Positions 20,410 through 29,184 of a DNA stretch of 64,000 bases are shown piece after piece. Below the pieces are notes generated by a model. The model was not told the origin of the DNA. It saw only the letters and a program-made list of their open reading frames with translations, and searched no databases. Within the stretch, counting starts at the first letter, position 1. Every line of letters starts with the position of its first letter. Both the position numbers and the translations under genes were made by a program. Origin of the DNA: Pseudomonas silvicola (GTDB lineage: Bacteria; Pseudomonadota; Gammaproteobacteria; Pseudomonadales; Pseudomonadaceae). The DNA is taken from assembly GCF_026651855.1 (NCBI RefSeq), contig NZ_CP093280.1, positions 1,714,001-1,778,000 of the forward strand. Reading direction: 5' to 3'.

Positions 20410-21249
20410 TCAGCGAGAGATAGGGGTCAGGCGCAGCAAGTGTATCCGGCGGCTGTCGGCGTTGAGAATACGGAACCGGTAAGCACCGATCTCCGTGGTC
20501 TCGTTACGCTTGGGCAGGTGGCCGAAGGCGCTCATCACCAGGCCGCCCACGGTATCGAATTCGTCATCGGAGAATTCGCTGTCGAAGAACTCGTTGAAGT
20601 TCTCGATCGGCGTCAGCGCCTTGATCAGGAAGTCGCCGCTGGGCAGGGGCTTGATGTAGCTGTCTTCTTCCACATCGTGCTCGTCCTCGATGTCGCCGAC
20701 GATCTGCTCCAGCACGTCCTCGATGGTCACCAGGCCGGCCACGCCGCCGTATTCGTCGATGACGATGGCCATGTGGTTGTGGTTGGCGCGGAATTCGCGC
20801 AGCAGCACGTTCAGGCGCTTGGACTCGGGCACGAAGGTAGCCGGGCGCAGCAGGTCCTTGATGTTGAAGCTGTCGCCGTTTTCCTGAAGGATCAGGGGCA
20901 GCAGGTCCTTGGCCAGCAGCACGCCGATCACATCGTCATGGCTGTCGCCGATGACCGGGTAACGGGAGTGGGCGGCGTCGATCACCGCGGGCAGGAATTC
21001 GCGAGGTGTCTGGGTCGATTTGATGCTGATCATCTGCGAGCGCGGCACCATGATGTCACGCACTTGCAGGTCGGCAACCTGGATAGCGCCTTCGACGATG
21101 GTCAGCGCTTCGCTGTCTAGCAGCTTGTTCTGGTGGGCTTCGCGCAGCAGCTCCAGCAGCTCCTGGCGGTTTTTCGGCTCATGGGCAAAAGCCTGGGTGA
21201 TTTTACCCAGCCATGACTTTTGCCCGTTGCTCGATCGATCTTCGCTCAT
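20410..21249 (-). CDS. corC: CorC/HlyC-family CBS-domain protein (magnesium/cobalt transport-associated)
   Basis: The 279-aa soluble protein has two CBS domains (VRDIMVPRSQMISI and SKRLNVLLREFRANHNHMAI, ending with IDEYGGVAGLVTIEDVLEQI) and a C-terminal CorC_HlyC domain (DFLIKALTPIENFNEFF ... TVGGLVMSAFGHLP). The length equals CorC of P. putida as I remember it. It has been tied to Mg/Co efflux, though the family mechanism is unsettled. ATG at 21247-21249 (MSEDRSSNGQKSWLGKI) was chosen; the frame extends upstream without similarity. It is part of the phoH-ybeY-corC-lnt operon. Confidence 0.94.
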   Translation of the reverse strand: MSEDRSSNGQKSWLGKITQAFAHEPKNRQELLELLREAHQNKLLDSEALTIVEGAIQVADLQVRDIMVPRSQMISIKSTQTPREFLPAVIDAAHSRYPVIGDSHDDVIGVLLAKDLLPLILQENGDSFNIKDLLRPATFVPESKRLNVLLREFRANHNHMAIVIDEYGGVAGLVTIEDVLEQIVGDIEDEHDVEEDSYIKPLPSGDFLIKALTPIENFNEFFDSEFSDDEFDTVGGLVMSAFGHLPKRNETTEIGAYRFRILNADSRRIHLLRLTPISR

Positions 21250-21289
21250 GGCCCTTTTCTCGTGATCCTTGCTGTTTCGGTGGTGAATA

Positions 21290-21751
21290 TCAGTGTTCAT
21301 CGTCGTCTGCATACGGGTCGGGATGACCCAGTTGAGCAAGCAACGTTCGTTCCAGTGCTTCCATTTCCTCGGCTTCCTCGTCCTCTTCATGGTCGAAACC
21401 AAGCAGGTGCAGGCAACCGTGGAGGACCAGGTGCGCCCAGTGGGCTTCCAGCGACTTGCCTTGTTCGGCAGCTTCGCGCTCCACCACCGCCACGCAGATC
21501 ACCAGATCGCCCAGCAGGGGGATGTCGAGCATGTCGTCCGGCACATCGGCAGGAAAGGACAATACGTTGGTGGCGTAATCCTTGTGACGGTAGGTGTGGT
21601 TCAGCTCGCGCCCTTCGGGCACGTCCACCAGGCGGATGGTCAGCTCCGAATCGCCTTTGCGCATGCCCAGCGCGGTTTCGCACCACTGCTGGAACAACGT
21701 TTCGCTGGGCACCGGGTCATTGGTGGCAACCTGCAGGTCCAGTTCAACCAT
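21290..21751 (-). CDS. ybeY: Endoribonuclease YbeY
   Basis: YbeY is a zinc-dependent RNase for 16S rRNA 3'-end maturation and ribosome quality control. The 153-aa protein has the H3xH5xH signature as [18 protein letters not shown] and a conserved upstream [12 protein letters not shown]. The acidic tail ([16 protein letters not shown] ... DPYADDDEH) is common. Its start overlaps the end of the PhoH-like gene by 8 bases, so they are coupled. Confidence 0.97.
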   Translation of the reverse strand: MVELDLQVATNDPVPSETLFQQWCETALGMRKGDSELTIRLVDVPEGRELNHTYRHKDYATNVLSFPADVPDDMLDIPLLGDLVICVAVVEREAAEQGKSLEAHWAHLVLHGCLHLLGFDHEEDEEAEEMEALERTLLAQLGHPDPYADDDEH

Positions 21752-22739
21752 TGCGGCGGTTGTCCTGTTCCGGGGTGCGGGCATCGAAGCGCTCGTAGGC
21801 TTCGACGATGCGCTGTACCAGCGGGTGGCGCACCACATCCTTGGGCTTGAAGTGGGTAAAGCTGATGCCCGGCACGCCGTCCAGCACTTCGATGACATGG
21901 GCCAGGCCGGACTTGGTGCCCTTGGGCAGGTCGACCTGGGTGATGTCACCGGTGATCACGGCGGTGGAGCCGAAGCCGATGCGGGTCAGGAACATTTTCA
22001 TCTGCTCGACGGTGGTGTTCTGGCTTTCGTCGAGGATGATGAAGCTGTTGTTCAGGGTGCGGCCGCGCATATAGGCCAGCGGGGCGATTTCGATCACCTG
22101 GCGCTCGATGAGCTTGGCCACGTGTTCGAAGCCGAGCATCTCGTACAGCGCGTCATAGAGCGGGCGCAGGTACGGATCGATCTTCTGGGCCAGGTCACCG
22201 GGCAGGAAGCCCAGCTTCTCGCCAGCTTCCACGGCCGGGCGCACCAGCAGGATGCGCCGTACCTGTTCGCGTTCCAGCGCATCCACGGCGCAGGCAACGG
22301 CCAGGTAGGTCTTGCCGGTACCGGCCGGGCCGATCCCGAAGTTGATGTCGTTACCCAGGATTTCCTTGACGTAGCGCTGCTGGTTCAGCCCGCGCGGGCG
22401 AATCATGCCCTTTCGCGTGCGCAACGACACCGGCACTTCGTTGTTGGCAGGGTTGTCCAGCTCTTCGATGGCCGATTCCTGCAGGTACAGGTGCACCAGG
22501 TCCGGAGACAGCTCGGTGGCCTTGGTCTCGCGGTACAGGCGGCGCAGCAGGTGTTCGGCGGAGGTGGTGTGCTTGGGTTCGCCAATCAGCTCGAACTGAT
22601 TGCCGCGGTTGCGGATCTCGATTTCCAGGCGTTGTTCGATCAGGCGCAGATGCTCGTCGAACTGCCCGCAGAGGTTGGCGAAACGGCGAGCTTCAAAGGG
22701 CTCGAGGATGAAACGATGAGGTTCTATGGGTGCGTTCAA
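21744..22739 (-). CDS. ybeZ: PhoH-like ATPase (YbeZ)
   Basis: This 331-aa PhoH-family P-loop ATPase works with YbeY in RNA metabolism. Walker A is [11 protein letters not shown], preceded by DINFGIGP. Walker B is [12 protein letters not shown], with [20 protein letters not shown] after it. The N-terminal ~100 residues contain the usual KH-like region ending [16 protein letters not shown] sequence. No ATG is present ahead of the conserved [10 protein letters not shown] propose TTG at 22737-22739, giving [19 protein letters not shown], although its ribosome binding site is poor. Confidence 0.93.
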   Translation of the reverse strand: MNAPIEPHRFILEPFEARRFANLCGQFDEHLRLIEQRLEIEIRNRGNQFELIGEPKHTTSAEHLLRRLYRETKATELSPDLVHLYLQESAIEELDNPANNEVPVSLRTRKGMIRPRGLNQQRYVKEILGNDINFGIGPAGTGKTYLAVACAVDALEREQVRRILLVRPAVEAGEKLGFLPGDLAQKIDPYLRPLYDALYEMLGFEHVAKLIERQVIEIAPLAYMRGRTLNNSFIILDESQNTTVEQMKMFLTRIGFGSTAVITGDITQVDLPKGTKSGLAHVIEVLDGVPGISFTHFKPKDVVRHPLVQRIVEAYERFDARTPEQDNRRNG

Positions 22740-22974
22740 GGTCGTTTTTAGCCGCCCGACGGCAATTGAGTTGGATTCAAGGATAACCCCAGTGGGCCAC
22801 CGGCGAAAGGCCCCAGATGTCCAGTGGTCATCTGACGCTGCGCACACAGCCTTCGGCCTGCTGCACGGTCCGCCGTGGCAGCGGACCTGGTCGCGGCCAG
22901 GTCCGCGTGACTTCAGGCACGCCGCATGCACCGCCGGCGTGGCCCTGGCCGCCGTTACAGGAGGCGGTGACGGG
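22740..22974. other. phoH-miaB spacer with 10-bp perfect palindrome
   Basis: The 235-base gap contains GCGGACCTGG (22881-22890), a loop TCGCGG, and CCAGGTCCGC (22897-22906). The arm GCGGACCTGG recurs at about 35582 after the RluE-type gene. This may be a second family of intergenic repeat or a terminator/attenuator lacking a T-run. No gene is evident in the gap. Confidence 0.5.
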
Positions 22975-24300
22975 TCAGATCAGCGTGCCGCGCAGCGAGT
23001 GGGGGCGTGCTTCGCCGATGTGCACGTCGACGAACTGGCCAATCAGCTTGGCGTCGAGGCAGGCGAAGTTGACGATCCGGTTGTTCTCGGTGCGGCCCTG
23101 CAGCTCGCCTGGGTCCTTGCGCGAGTAGTCGGTGACCAGAATCCGCTGGGTGGTACCCACCATCTGTCGGCTGATCTCGAAGCCCTGCTGGTTCAGACGG
23201 TGCTGCAAGGCCTCCAGGCGTTGCTTCTTCAAGGCCTCCGGGGTGTCGTCGGCAAGGTCCGCGGCCGGGGTGCCCGGGCGCTGGCTGTAGACGAACGAGT
23301 AGGAGAAGTCGAAGCCCACGTCGGCCACCAGCTTCATGGTCTGTTCGAAGTCCTTCTCGGTTTCGCCGGGGAAGCCGACGATGAAGTCCGAACTGATGCA
23401 GATGCCCGGTACCGCGGCCTTCAGCTTGCGCAGTTTGGACTTGTACTCCAGCACCGTGTGGTTGCGCTTCATGGCCGCCAGCACCCGGTCGGAGCCCGAC
23501 TGCACCGGCAAGTGCAGGTGTTTCACCAGTTCCGGCACTTCGGCGTGGGCCTGGATCAGGCTGTCGGAGAACTCCAGCGGGTGCGAGGTGGTGTAGCGGA
23601 TGCGGTCGATGCCTTCGACGGCGGCCACCACGCGGATCAGCTCGGCCAGGTCCGCCAGGCGGCCGTCCTCGGTGAGGCCCCGGTAGCCATTGACGTTCTG
23701 GCCCAGCAGGGTCACTTCACGCACGCCGTTCTCGGCCAGGTGGATGACCTCGGCGATGACGTCGTCGAAAGGCCGGCTGACTTCTTCGCCGCGGGTGTAG
23801 GGCACCACGCAGAAGGTGCAGTACTTGCTGCAGCCTTCCATCACCGACACGTAGGCGGTGGGGCCATCGATGCGCGGCTCCGGCAGGTGGTCGAATTTCT
23901 CGATCTCGGGGAAGGAAATATCCACCTGGGGCAGTTTGGTCACGCGCGCGGCGTCGATCATTTCCGGCAGGCGGTGCAGGGTCTGCGGGCCGAACACCAC
24001 GTCCACGTAGGGCGCGCGGTCGCGGATGGCCTCGCCTTCCTGGCTGGCCACGCAACCGCCCACGGCGATGACCATCTCCGGGTTGGCCAGTTTCAGCTCG
24101 CGCCAGCGGCCCAGTTGCGAGTACACGCGGTCCTGGGCCCGCTCGCGAATCGAGCAGGTGTTGAGCAGGATGACATCGGCGTCCTCCGCCCGTGCGGTGA
24201 CCTCCAGGGCTTGATGTTCACCCAGCAGGTCGACCATGCGCGAGCTGTCGTACTCGTTCATCTGGCAGCCGTGGGTTTCGATGTAGAGCTTCTTGGCCAT
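22975..24300 (-). CDS. miaB: tRNA-2-methylthio-N6-dimethylallyladenosine synthase
   Basis: MiaB is a radical-SAM methylthiotransferase acting on i6A37 in tRNA. The 441-aa protein has three parts. The N-terminal UPF0004 domain carries three cysteines ([25 protein letters not shown]). The radical-SAM core has CX3CX2C as [16 protein letters not shown]. The TRAM domain lies at the C-terminus ([30 protein letters not shown]). The length fits the family. The upstream gap to the divergent DUF1820 gene is 131 bases. Confidence 0.97.
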   Translation of the reverse strand: MAKKLYIETHGCQMNEYDSSRMVDLLGEHQALEVTARAEDADVILLNTCSIRERAQDRVYSQLGRWRELKLANPEMVIAVGGCVASQEGEAIRDRAPYVDVVFGPQTLHRLPEMIDAARVTKLPQVDISFPEIEKFDHLPEPRIDGPTAYVSVMEGCSKYCTFCVVPYTRGEEVSRPFDDVIAEVIHLAENGVREVTLLGQNVNGYRGLTEDGRLADLAELIRVVAAVEGIDRIRYTTSHPLEFSDSLIQAHAEVPELVKHLHLPVQSGSDRVLAAMKRNHTVLEYKSKLRKLKAAVPGICISSDFIVGFPGETEKDFEQTMKLVADVGFDFSYSFVYSQRPGTPAADLADDTPEALKKQRLEALQHRLNQQGFEISRQMVGTTQRILVTDYSRKDPGELQGRTENNRIVNFACLDAKLIGQFVDVHIGEARPHSLRGTLI

Positions 24301-24364
24301 GGGAGATCATCTGGTCGTTCAACGAACCCAGCATTATAGGGCCGCAAGCCCGACCTTCCTAGCA

Positions 24365-24391
24365 TTGCCTGCCTTGCGCCTGTGCTATAGT
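24365..24391 (+). promoter_or_regulatory. Possible sigma-70-type promoter for the DUF1820 gene
   Basis: In the divergent spacer between miaB and the DUF1820 gene, TTGCCT (24365-24370) is followed 15 bases later by TATAGT (24386-24391), about 40 bases before the ATG at 24432. The spacing is shorter than optimal, so this is a suggestion only. Confidence 0.3.
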
Positions 24392-24431
24392 TTTCGCCCT
24401 CTTTACCACCCCTGACTGTTGCCCACCCAAG

Positions 24432-24758
24432 ATGACCAAACGCGAAGCTCCGATCTACAAAGTGATTTTCCTCAACCAGGGCCAGGTGTTCGAAATGTAC
24501 GCCAAGCAAATCTTCCAGAGCGATCTGTGGGGTTTCCTGGAAATCGAGGAATTCGTCTTTGGCGAGCGCACCCAGGTCGTCGTGGACCCCAGTGAGGAAA
24601 AACTCAAGGCGCAGTTCGAAGGCGTGGTGCGCAGTTTCGTGCCCATGCACTCTATCGTGCGCATCGACGAAGTGGAGCGCCTGGGCACGCCGAAGATCAG
24701 CGAGGCCCGTGGCCCCAGCAACGTCATGCCGTTCCCGATGCCAATGCCGGAGAAGTAA
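24432..24758 (+). CDS. DUF1820 family protein
   Basis: This 108-aa protein of the DUF1820 family, restricted to gammaproteobacteria, starts MTKREAPIYKVIFLNQGQVFE. The conserved parts are YKVIFLNQGQVFEMYAK, LWGFLEIEEFVFGE, VVDPSEEKLKAQFEGV and the closing FVPMHSIVRIDEVEREG-like segment. There is no signal peptide or membrane span. Its function is not known. The tail (VMPFPMPMPEK) is a proline/methionine-rich extension. Its position next to miaB is conserved in pseudomonads as far as I recall. Confidence 0.88.
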   Translation: MTKREAPIYKVIFLNQGQVFEMYAKQIFQSDLWGFLEIEEFVFGERTQVVVDPSEEKLKAQFEGVVRSFVPMHSIVRIDEVERLGTPKISEARGPSNVMPFPMPMPEK

Positions 24759-24809
24759 GCGTCCCGGTATTGGCCCCCCCGGTTTCCCCCTCGTCAAGGA
24801 GAGTATTGG

Positions 24810-25412
24810 ATGAAACTGATTGGCATGCTGGATTCCCCCTATGTACGCCGCACGGCGATTTCCCTGGACCTGTTCGGCGTCGCGTTCGAACACCAGTCAT
24901 TGTCGGTGTTCAGCACCTTCGAAGACTTCGCCCGCATCAACCCGGTGGTCAAGGCGCCCAGCCTGGTACTGGATGACGGCACGGTCCTGATGGACTCGAC
25001 CCTGATCGTCGGCTATTTCGAAGCCCAGGCTGCCGAAAGCCGCCGGCAGTTGCCGCAGCAACCCGCGGCGCTCGGCAAGGCGCTGGAGGTGGTCGGGCTG
25101 GCCCTGGCGGCGTGCGAGAAGGCGGTTCAGATCGTTTACGAGCGCAACCTGCGCCCCGAGGAGAAACTGCATCAGCCGTGGGTGGAGCGGGTGACGCGCC
25201 AGTTGCTGGCCGCTTGCCATGCGCTTGACCTGCATTACGCCGCGAACACCGAGCACGCGGTGGATCAGGCCGGTATCAGCAGTGCGGTGGCCTGGTCGTT
25301 CATTCAGTTGATGGTGGCTGACGTGGTCAAGGCAGACGACTTCCCTGCCTTGCGCGCTCACGCCGAACGTCTCGAACAGAGCGAGCTGTTCAAGCGTTAC
25401 CCGATGGTCTGA
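24810..25412 (+). CDS. Glutathione S-transferase family protein
   Basis: This 200-aa cytosolic GST-like protein has a thioredoxin-fold N-terminus (MKLIGMLDSPYVRRTAISLD, cis-proline region VVKAPSLVLDDG, then MDSTLIVGYFE) and an all-helical C-terminal half. The S/Y-type active-site residue is probably the serine in DSPYVRR. The substrate is unknown; many pseudomonad GSTs act on electrophiles or serve stress roles. The start has a strong AAGGAG site (MKLIG at 24810). It is 51 bases downstream of the DUF1820 gene, perhaps cotranscribed, and converges with the Sel1-repeat gene. Confidence 0.9.
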   Translation: MKLIGMLDSPYVRRTAISLDLFGVAFEHQSLSVFSTFEDFARINPVVKAPSLVLDDGTVLMDSTLIVGYFEAQAAESRRQLPQQPAALGKALEVVGLALAACEKAVQIVYERNLRPEEKLHQPWVERVTRQLLAACHALDLHYAANTEHAVDQAGISSAVAWSFIQLMVADVVKADDFPALRAHAERLEQSELFKRYPMV

Positions 25413-25421
25413 GGCAGGGGG

Positions 25422-25970
25422 TCAGGGCAGCGGCGAGAAGGGCGAGCGGCCGTCGGCGGTCTGCAGTTCCAGCAGGTACTTGCGGAAGATCTGGCCCAGT
25501 ACCTGTGTTGCCGTTTCCAACTGGTCGCGCGGCATCTGCGCGGCCACTTCGTCGGCGACGTCCAGGGCATCCTCGGCGCCGTTGACAGCGGCCATCTTCA
25601 GCACGATATAAGCCTGGATATTGTTGGCGGCGACGCCTTCGCCGTGGAAGAACATCATGCCCAGGTGGTATTGCGCATCGGCATGGCCTTGCAACGAGGC
25701 CTGCTCGAAGTAATTGAGGGCCTGGCCCAGGTCGCGGGGCGTGGCCGTGCCGTCGTAGTAGAACTGACCCAACTCGTATTGTGCCTGCGCATCCCCCGAC
25801 TTGGCCGCTTGCTGGCAGGCAGCCAGGGCCTGTGGCAGGTCCTGGGGCTGGGTATTGAGGGTGCAGCGACCCACCGCCGGAATCAACAACGAGTTGCCGC
25901 CTGCGGTTGCCAGCAGCGGCTGAAGGAGCAACAGGCAGCCCAGGGCAAGGGCGCGGCCGGTGCGGTTCAT
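25422..25970 (-). CDS. Secreted Sel1-repeat (tetratricopeptide-like) protein
   Basis: The 182-aa protein has a clear signal peptide (MNRTGRALALGCLLLLQPLLATAGG). At least two Sel1-type repeats follow: DAQAQYELGQFYYDGTATPRD / LGQALNYFEQASLQGHADAQY and HLGMMFFHGEGVAANNI. Such repeats form helical solenoids that mediate protein-protein contacts in the periplasm. The specific partner is unknown. The C-terminal part (VADEVAAQMPRDQLETATQV) is a further helix. It is convergent with the GST gene (9-base gap) and 199 bases from hemL. Confidence 0.85.
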   Translation of the reverse strand: MNRTGRALALGCLLLLQPLLATAGGNSLLIPAVGRCTLNTQPQDLPQALAACQQAAKSGDAQAQYELGQFYYDGTATPRDLGQALNYFEQASLQGHADAQYHLGMMFFHGEGVAANNIQAYIVLKMAAVNGAEDALDVADEVAAQMPRDQLETATQVLGQIFRKYLLELQTADGRSPFSPLP

Positions 25971-26169
25971 GGGGATCGACTTACCTCAACAGGAAACGGG
26001 CGGACCCGGCCAGGACAATGGACTGGTAGGGCATTATGAAATAAGCCGGGCCGTCCTTACAAAGTCTTTACTCGTTTTTCTGCTCTGCGGGGCTGTGAAG
26101 CGGCCTTGCGGCCACTGCTACAGAGTGTGTAGCAGCAGCCACCAGGCCGCGTCCAGCCATTGCGCAGGG

Positions 26170-27453
26170 TTATTTCAGGGCGGCGAAGGCCCGTTCGGCG
26201 GCGTCCAGGGTGATTTTCAGCTCTGCATCGCCGTGGGCGATGGAGGTGAAGCCCGCTTCGAACGCGCTCGGCGCCAGGTACACGCCGCCTTCCAGCATCA
26301 GGTGGAAGAAGCGCTTGAAGCGCTCAGCGTCGCTGGCCATCACGTCTTCGAAGGTAACGATGTCGTCGGCACCGCTGAAGTACAGGCCGAACATGCCACC
26401 CGCCTGGGTGGTCACGAACGGAATGCCGGCAGCATCGGCGCGCTGTTGCAGGCCATCGAGCAGCCGGGCGGTGTAGTCGCTCAGTTCGTCATGGAAGCCC
26501 GGGCGGCTGATCAGGTTCAGGGTGGTCAGGCCAGCGGCCATGGCCAGCGGGTTCCCCGACAGGGTGCCGGCCTGGTACACCGGGCCCAGCGGCGCGATGT
26601 GCGACATGATCTCGCGCTTGCCGCCGAAGCAGCCCACTGGCATGCCGCCGCCAATGATCTTGCCGAAGGTGCTCAGGTCCGGGGTCACGCCGTAGTGCGC
26701 CTGTGCGCCCCCCAGGGCCACGCGGAAACCGGTCATCACTTCGTCGAAAATCAGCACCACGCCATGCTGGTCGCACAGTTCGCGCAGGCCTTGCAGGTAA
26801 CCGGGCGCCGGTGGCACGCAGTTCATGTTGCCGGCTACCGGCTCGACGATGATGCACGCGACTTCCTGCCCCACGTCGGCGAGCATCTCGGCGACCGCCG
26901 CCAGGTTGTTGAAGGGCAGGGTCAGGGTGTGTTTGGCGAACGCCGCCGGCACGCCCGGCGAGCTTGGCACGCCCAGGGTCAGGGCGCCGGAGCCGGCTTT
27001 CACCAGCAGGCTGTCGGAGTGGCCGTGGTAGCAGCCTTCGAACTTGATGATGCTGTCACGGCCGGTAAAGCCACGGGCCAGGCGGATGGCGCTCATGGTG
27101 GCCTCGGTGCCCGAGCTGACCATGCGCACCATTTCCATGGACGGTACCAGCGAGCAGACAAGGTCGGCCATCTGGGTTTCCATCTCGGTCGGCGCACCGT
27201 ATGACAGGCCGTGCTCCAACTGCCTGCGCACCGCCTCCAGCACGTCGGGGTGGCTGTGGCCCAGGATCATCGGGCCCCAGGATCCCACGTAGTCCACGTA
27301 GCGCTTGTCATCTTCGTCGGTGACGTAGGCACCGGCCGCGTGCTTGAAGAACAACGGCGTGCCGCCGACACTCTTGAAGGCGCGCACGGGCGAATTGACG
27401 CCACCAGGGATGTGTTTCTGAGCGTTGGCGAACAGCGTTTCGGAGCGGGACAT
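26170..27453 (-). CDS. hemL: Glutamate-1-semialdehyde 2,1-aminomutase
   Basis: HemL makes 5-aminolevulinate from glutamate-1-semialdehyde in the C5 haem route. The 427-aa PLP enzyme shows [16 protein letters not shown] at the N-terminus, [29 protein letters not shown], the PLP-binding lysine in [14 protein letters not shown], and the closing [13 protein letters not shown]. Length and motifs are normal. It lies just downstream of thiE on the same strand, the conserved thiD-thiE-hemL order. Confidence 0.98.
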   Translation of the reverse strand: MSRSETLFANAQKHIPGGVNSPVRAFKSVGGTPLFFKHAAGAYVTDEDDKRYVDYVGSWGPMILGHSHPDVLEAVRRQLEHGLSYGAPTEMETQMADLVCSLVPSMEMVRMVSSGTEATMSAIRLARGFTGRDSIIKFEGCYHGHSDSLLVKAGSGALTLGVPSSPGVPAAFAKHTLTLPFNNLAAVAEMLADVGQEVACIIVEPVAGNMNCVPPAPGYLQGLRELCDQHGVVLIFDEVMTGFRVALGGAQAHYGVTPDLSTFGKIIGGGMPVGCFGGKREIMSHIAPLGPVYQAGTLSGNPLAMAAGLTTLNLISRPGFHDELSDYTARLLDGLQQRADAAGIPFVTTQAGGMFGLYFSGADDIVTFEDVMASDAERFKRFFHLMLEGGVYLAPSAFEAGFTSIAHGDAELKITLDAAERAFAALK

Positions 27454-27470
27454 AAGGGTAATCTCGTTAA

Positions 27471-28097
27471 TCAGGCAGATTCGAACAGGGCGTTGAAGGC
27501 GCGCGCGCGGCGTGTCACGTCCTGGGCGGTCTCGGCGCCGAACAGGGCATTGACCACGGCCAGCAGGTCGGCGCCCTGTTCCAGCAGCAGCGGGGCGTTG
27601 TCCAGGGTGATACCGCCAATGGCGCAGATCGGCAGCTTGAACTGGGCGCGGGCCTGGCTGAGGGTGTCCAGGCTCACCAGGCCGGCATCGGGCTTGGTGC
27701 TGGAGTCGAAGAAGGCGCCGAAGGCCACGTAGCTGGCCCCCTCACGGGCGGCCTGCGCGGCCAGGGGCAGTTTCCCGTGGCAGGTGGAGCCAATGATGGC
27801 ATTGCGGCCCAGCAGGGCACGGGCCGGGGTCAACGGGCCGTCGGTCTGGCCCAGGTGCACACCCACGCCCAGCTTGGCAGCCAGTTCCAGGTCATCGTTG
27901 ATGATCAACTGGGTCTTGTAGGACTCGCACAGTTTGCGCAGGGCTTCGGCCTCGCGCAGGCGTCGGGCCTCGTCACTGGTCTTGTCGCGGTATTGCAGCA
28001 ACACGACGCCACCGTCCAGGGCAGCCTTGACGTAGTCAAGGAACTTGCCGGCCAACAGTTTGCTGTCGGTAATGGCGTAAAGGCCACGTAGTTTCAT
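27471..28097 (-). CDS. thiE: Thiamine-phosphate synthase
   Basis: ThiE joins HMP-diphosphate and HET-phosphate to give thiamine phosphate. The 208-aa TIM-barrel protein has [70 protein letters not shown] and [17 protein letters not shown], the complete set of ThiE motifs. I chose ATG at 28095-28097, which has GAGG 8 bases upstream; a GTG three codons earlier is possible. It sits between thiD and hemL. Confidence 0.96.
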   Translation of the reverse strand: MKLRGLYAITDSKLLAGKFLDYVKAALDGGVVLLQYRDKTSDEARRLREAEALRKLCESYKTQLIINDDLELAAKLGVGVHLGQTDGPLTPARALLGRNAIIGSTCHGKLPLAAQAAREGASYVAFGAFFDSSTKPDAGLVSLDTLSQARAQFKLPICAIGGITLDNAPLLLEQGADLLAVVNALFGAETAQDVTRRARAFNALFESA

Positions 28098-28124
28098 CAA
28101 GCGCACCTCAAAAATGGCGTGGCG

Positions 28125-28922
28125 TCAGGAGCAGAAATCCAGCGGTAACCGGCGGGGCACGTATTGGCCCTTGCCCAGTTGTTCGGCGTCACGCAGGGTG
28201 CGCCATGTGTAATCGAGCGCCGACTGCACGGCGCTTTCCAGGTGCTCGCCCAAGGCCAGGCGGCCAGCCAGCGCGCTGGCCAGGGTGCAACCGGAACCAT
28301 GATAGCTGCCGGGCAGGCGCTGGCAGGTGAAGGTCTGGCGCCGACCGTCGCGGCTGTACAGGCGGTTGTGGATTTGCACTTCGTCGCCGTGGCCGCCGGT
28401 GATCAGCAAATGGCGCACGTAGGGCAGCAGTTTCTCCGCGCACTCATCGGCGGTGCCTTCCGGCAGTTCGGCGAGGATGCGTGCTTCAGGCAGGTTCGGG
28501 GTGGCGATGATCGCCAGGGGCAGCAGGCGTTCGCGCATGGCGTAGCCGACCTCGTCCTTGCCCAGCCGCCCCCCGCCACCGGCACGCAGCACCGGGTCGC
28601 AGACCATGGGCAGGTGCGGGTGCGCGCTGAGCAGCTCGACCACGGTGTCGACCATTTCCAGCGAGCCGAGCATGCCCAGCTTGACCGCTGCCACCTCGGA
28701 ATCGTTGAGCACGGCATTGGCCTGGGCCATTACCCACTCGCGGTCCAGTACACGGAAGTCGGTGACATTGACAGTGTCCTGAACGGTCAGGGCGGTCACT
28801 GCGGGAGCAGCGTGACAGCCTTGGGCAATCAGGGCTTCGATATCTGCCTGCAGGCCGGCGCCGCCACTGGGGTCGTGGCCGGAGAGACAGAGGACAACGG
28901 GGCGGGAGCTATAGATATTCAT
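28125..28922 (-). CDS. thiD: Hydroxymethylpyrimidine (phosphate) kinase
   Basis: ThiD phosphorylates HMP and HMP-P for thiamine synthesis. The 265-aa ribokinase-fold protein shows LCLSGHDPSGGAGLQADIEA at the N-terminus, TALTVQDT, MVCDPVLRAGGGG and the anion-hole/catalytic segment LPGSYHGSGCTLASALAG. Its length is normal. ATG at 28920-28922 (MNIYSSRPVV) was chosen over upstream frame that lacks similarity. It lies 27 bases upstream of thiE. I saw no TPP riboswitch in the 262-base leader shared with ladS. Confidence 0.96.
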   Translation of the reverse strand: MNIYSSRPVVLCLSGHDPSGGAGLQADIEALIAQGCHAAPAVTALTVQDTVNVTDFRVLDREWVMAQANAVLNDSEVAAVKLGMLGSLEMVDTVVELLSAHPHLPMVCDPVLRAGGGGRLGKDEVGYAMRERLLPLAIIATPNLPEARILAELPEGTADECAEKLLPYVRHLLITGGHGDEVQIHNRLYSRDGRRQTFTCQRLPGSYHGSGCTLASALAGRLALGEHLESAVQSALDYTWRTLRDAEQLGKGQYVPRRLPLDFCS

Positions 28923-29184
28923 GGTGCGCGAGCTTACCACCAAACGCTTTTGCGGGGCGGACAGGTGCAATTGGATTTTTTGTCGTAATGGCCAGCAATA
29001 ATCGACCGATGGTCGCTGAAAGTGCTGTTATAGAGCCTTCGATACAAATTTTTACCAGCGGTGCGCTAGTGGCCAGAAGCTATGCTAGAGTGCTCCGAAA
29101 CCGATAACAGGCACTGCCGGACGACGTCGTCTCAAAGGGAATGGGGGCTTCCTGACGCGCTCGTGCAGGCTACGCTGGGGCTGT

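Noticed and set aside
28923..29184. Possible TPP riboswitch upstream of thiD
   Set aside because: I could not find the conserved CUGAGA and ACCUGAUC-type blocks on the minus strand of this leader.
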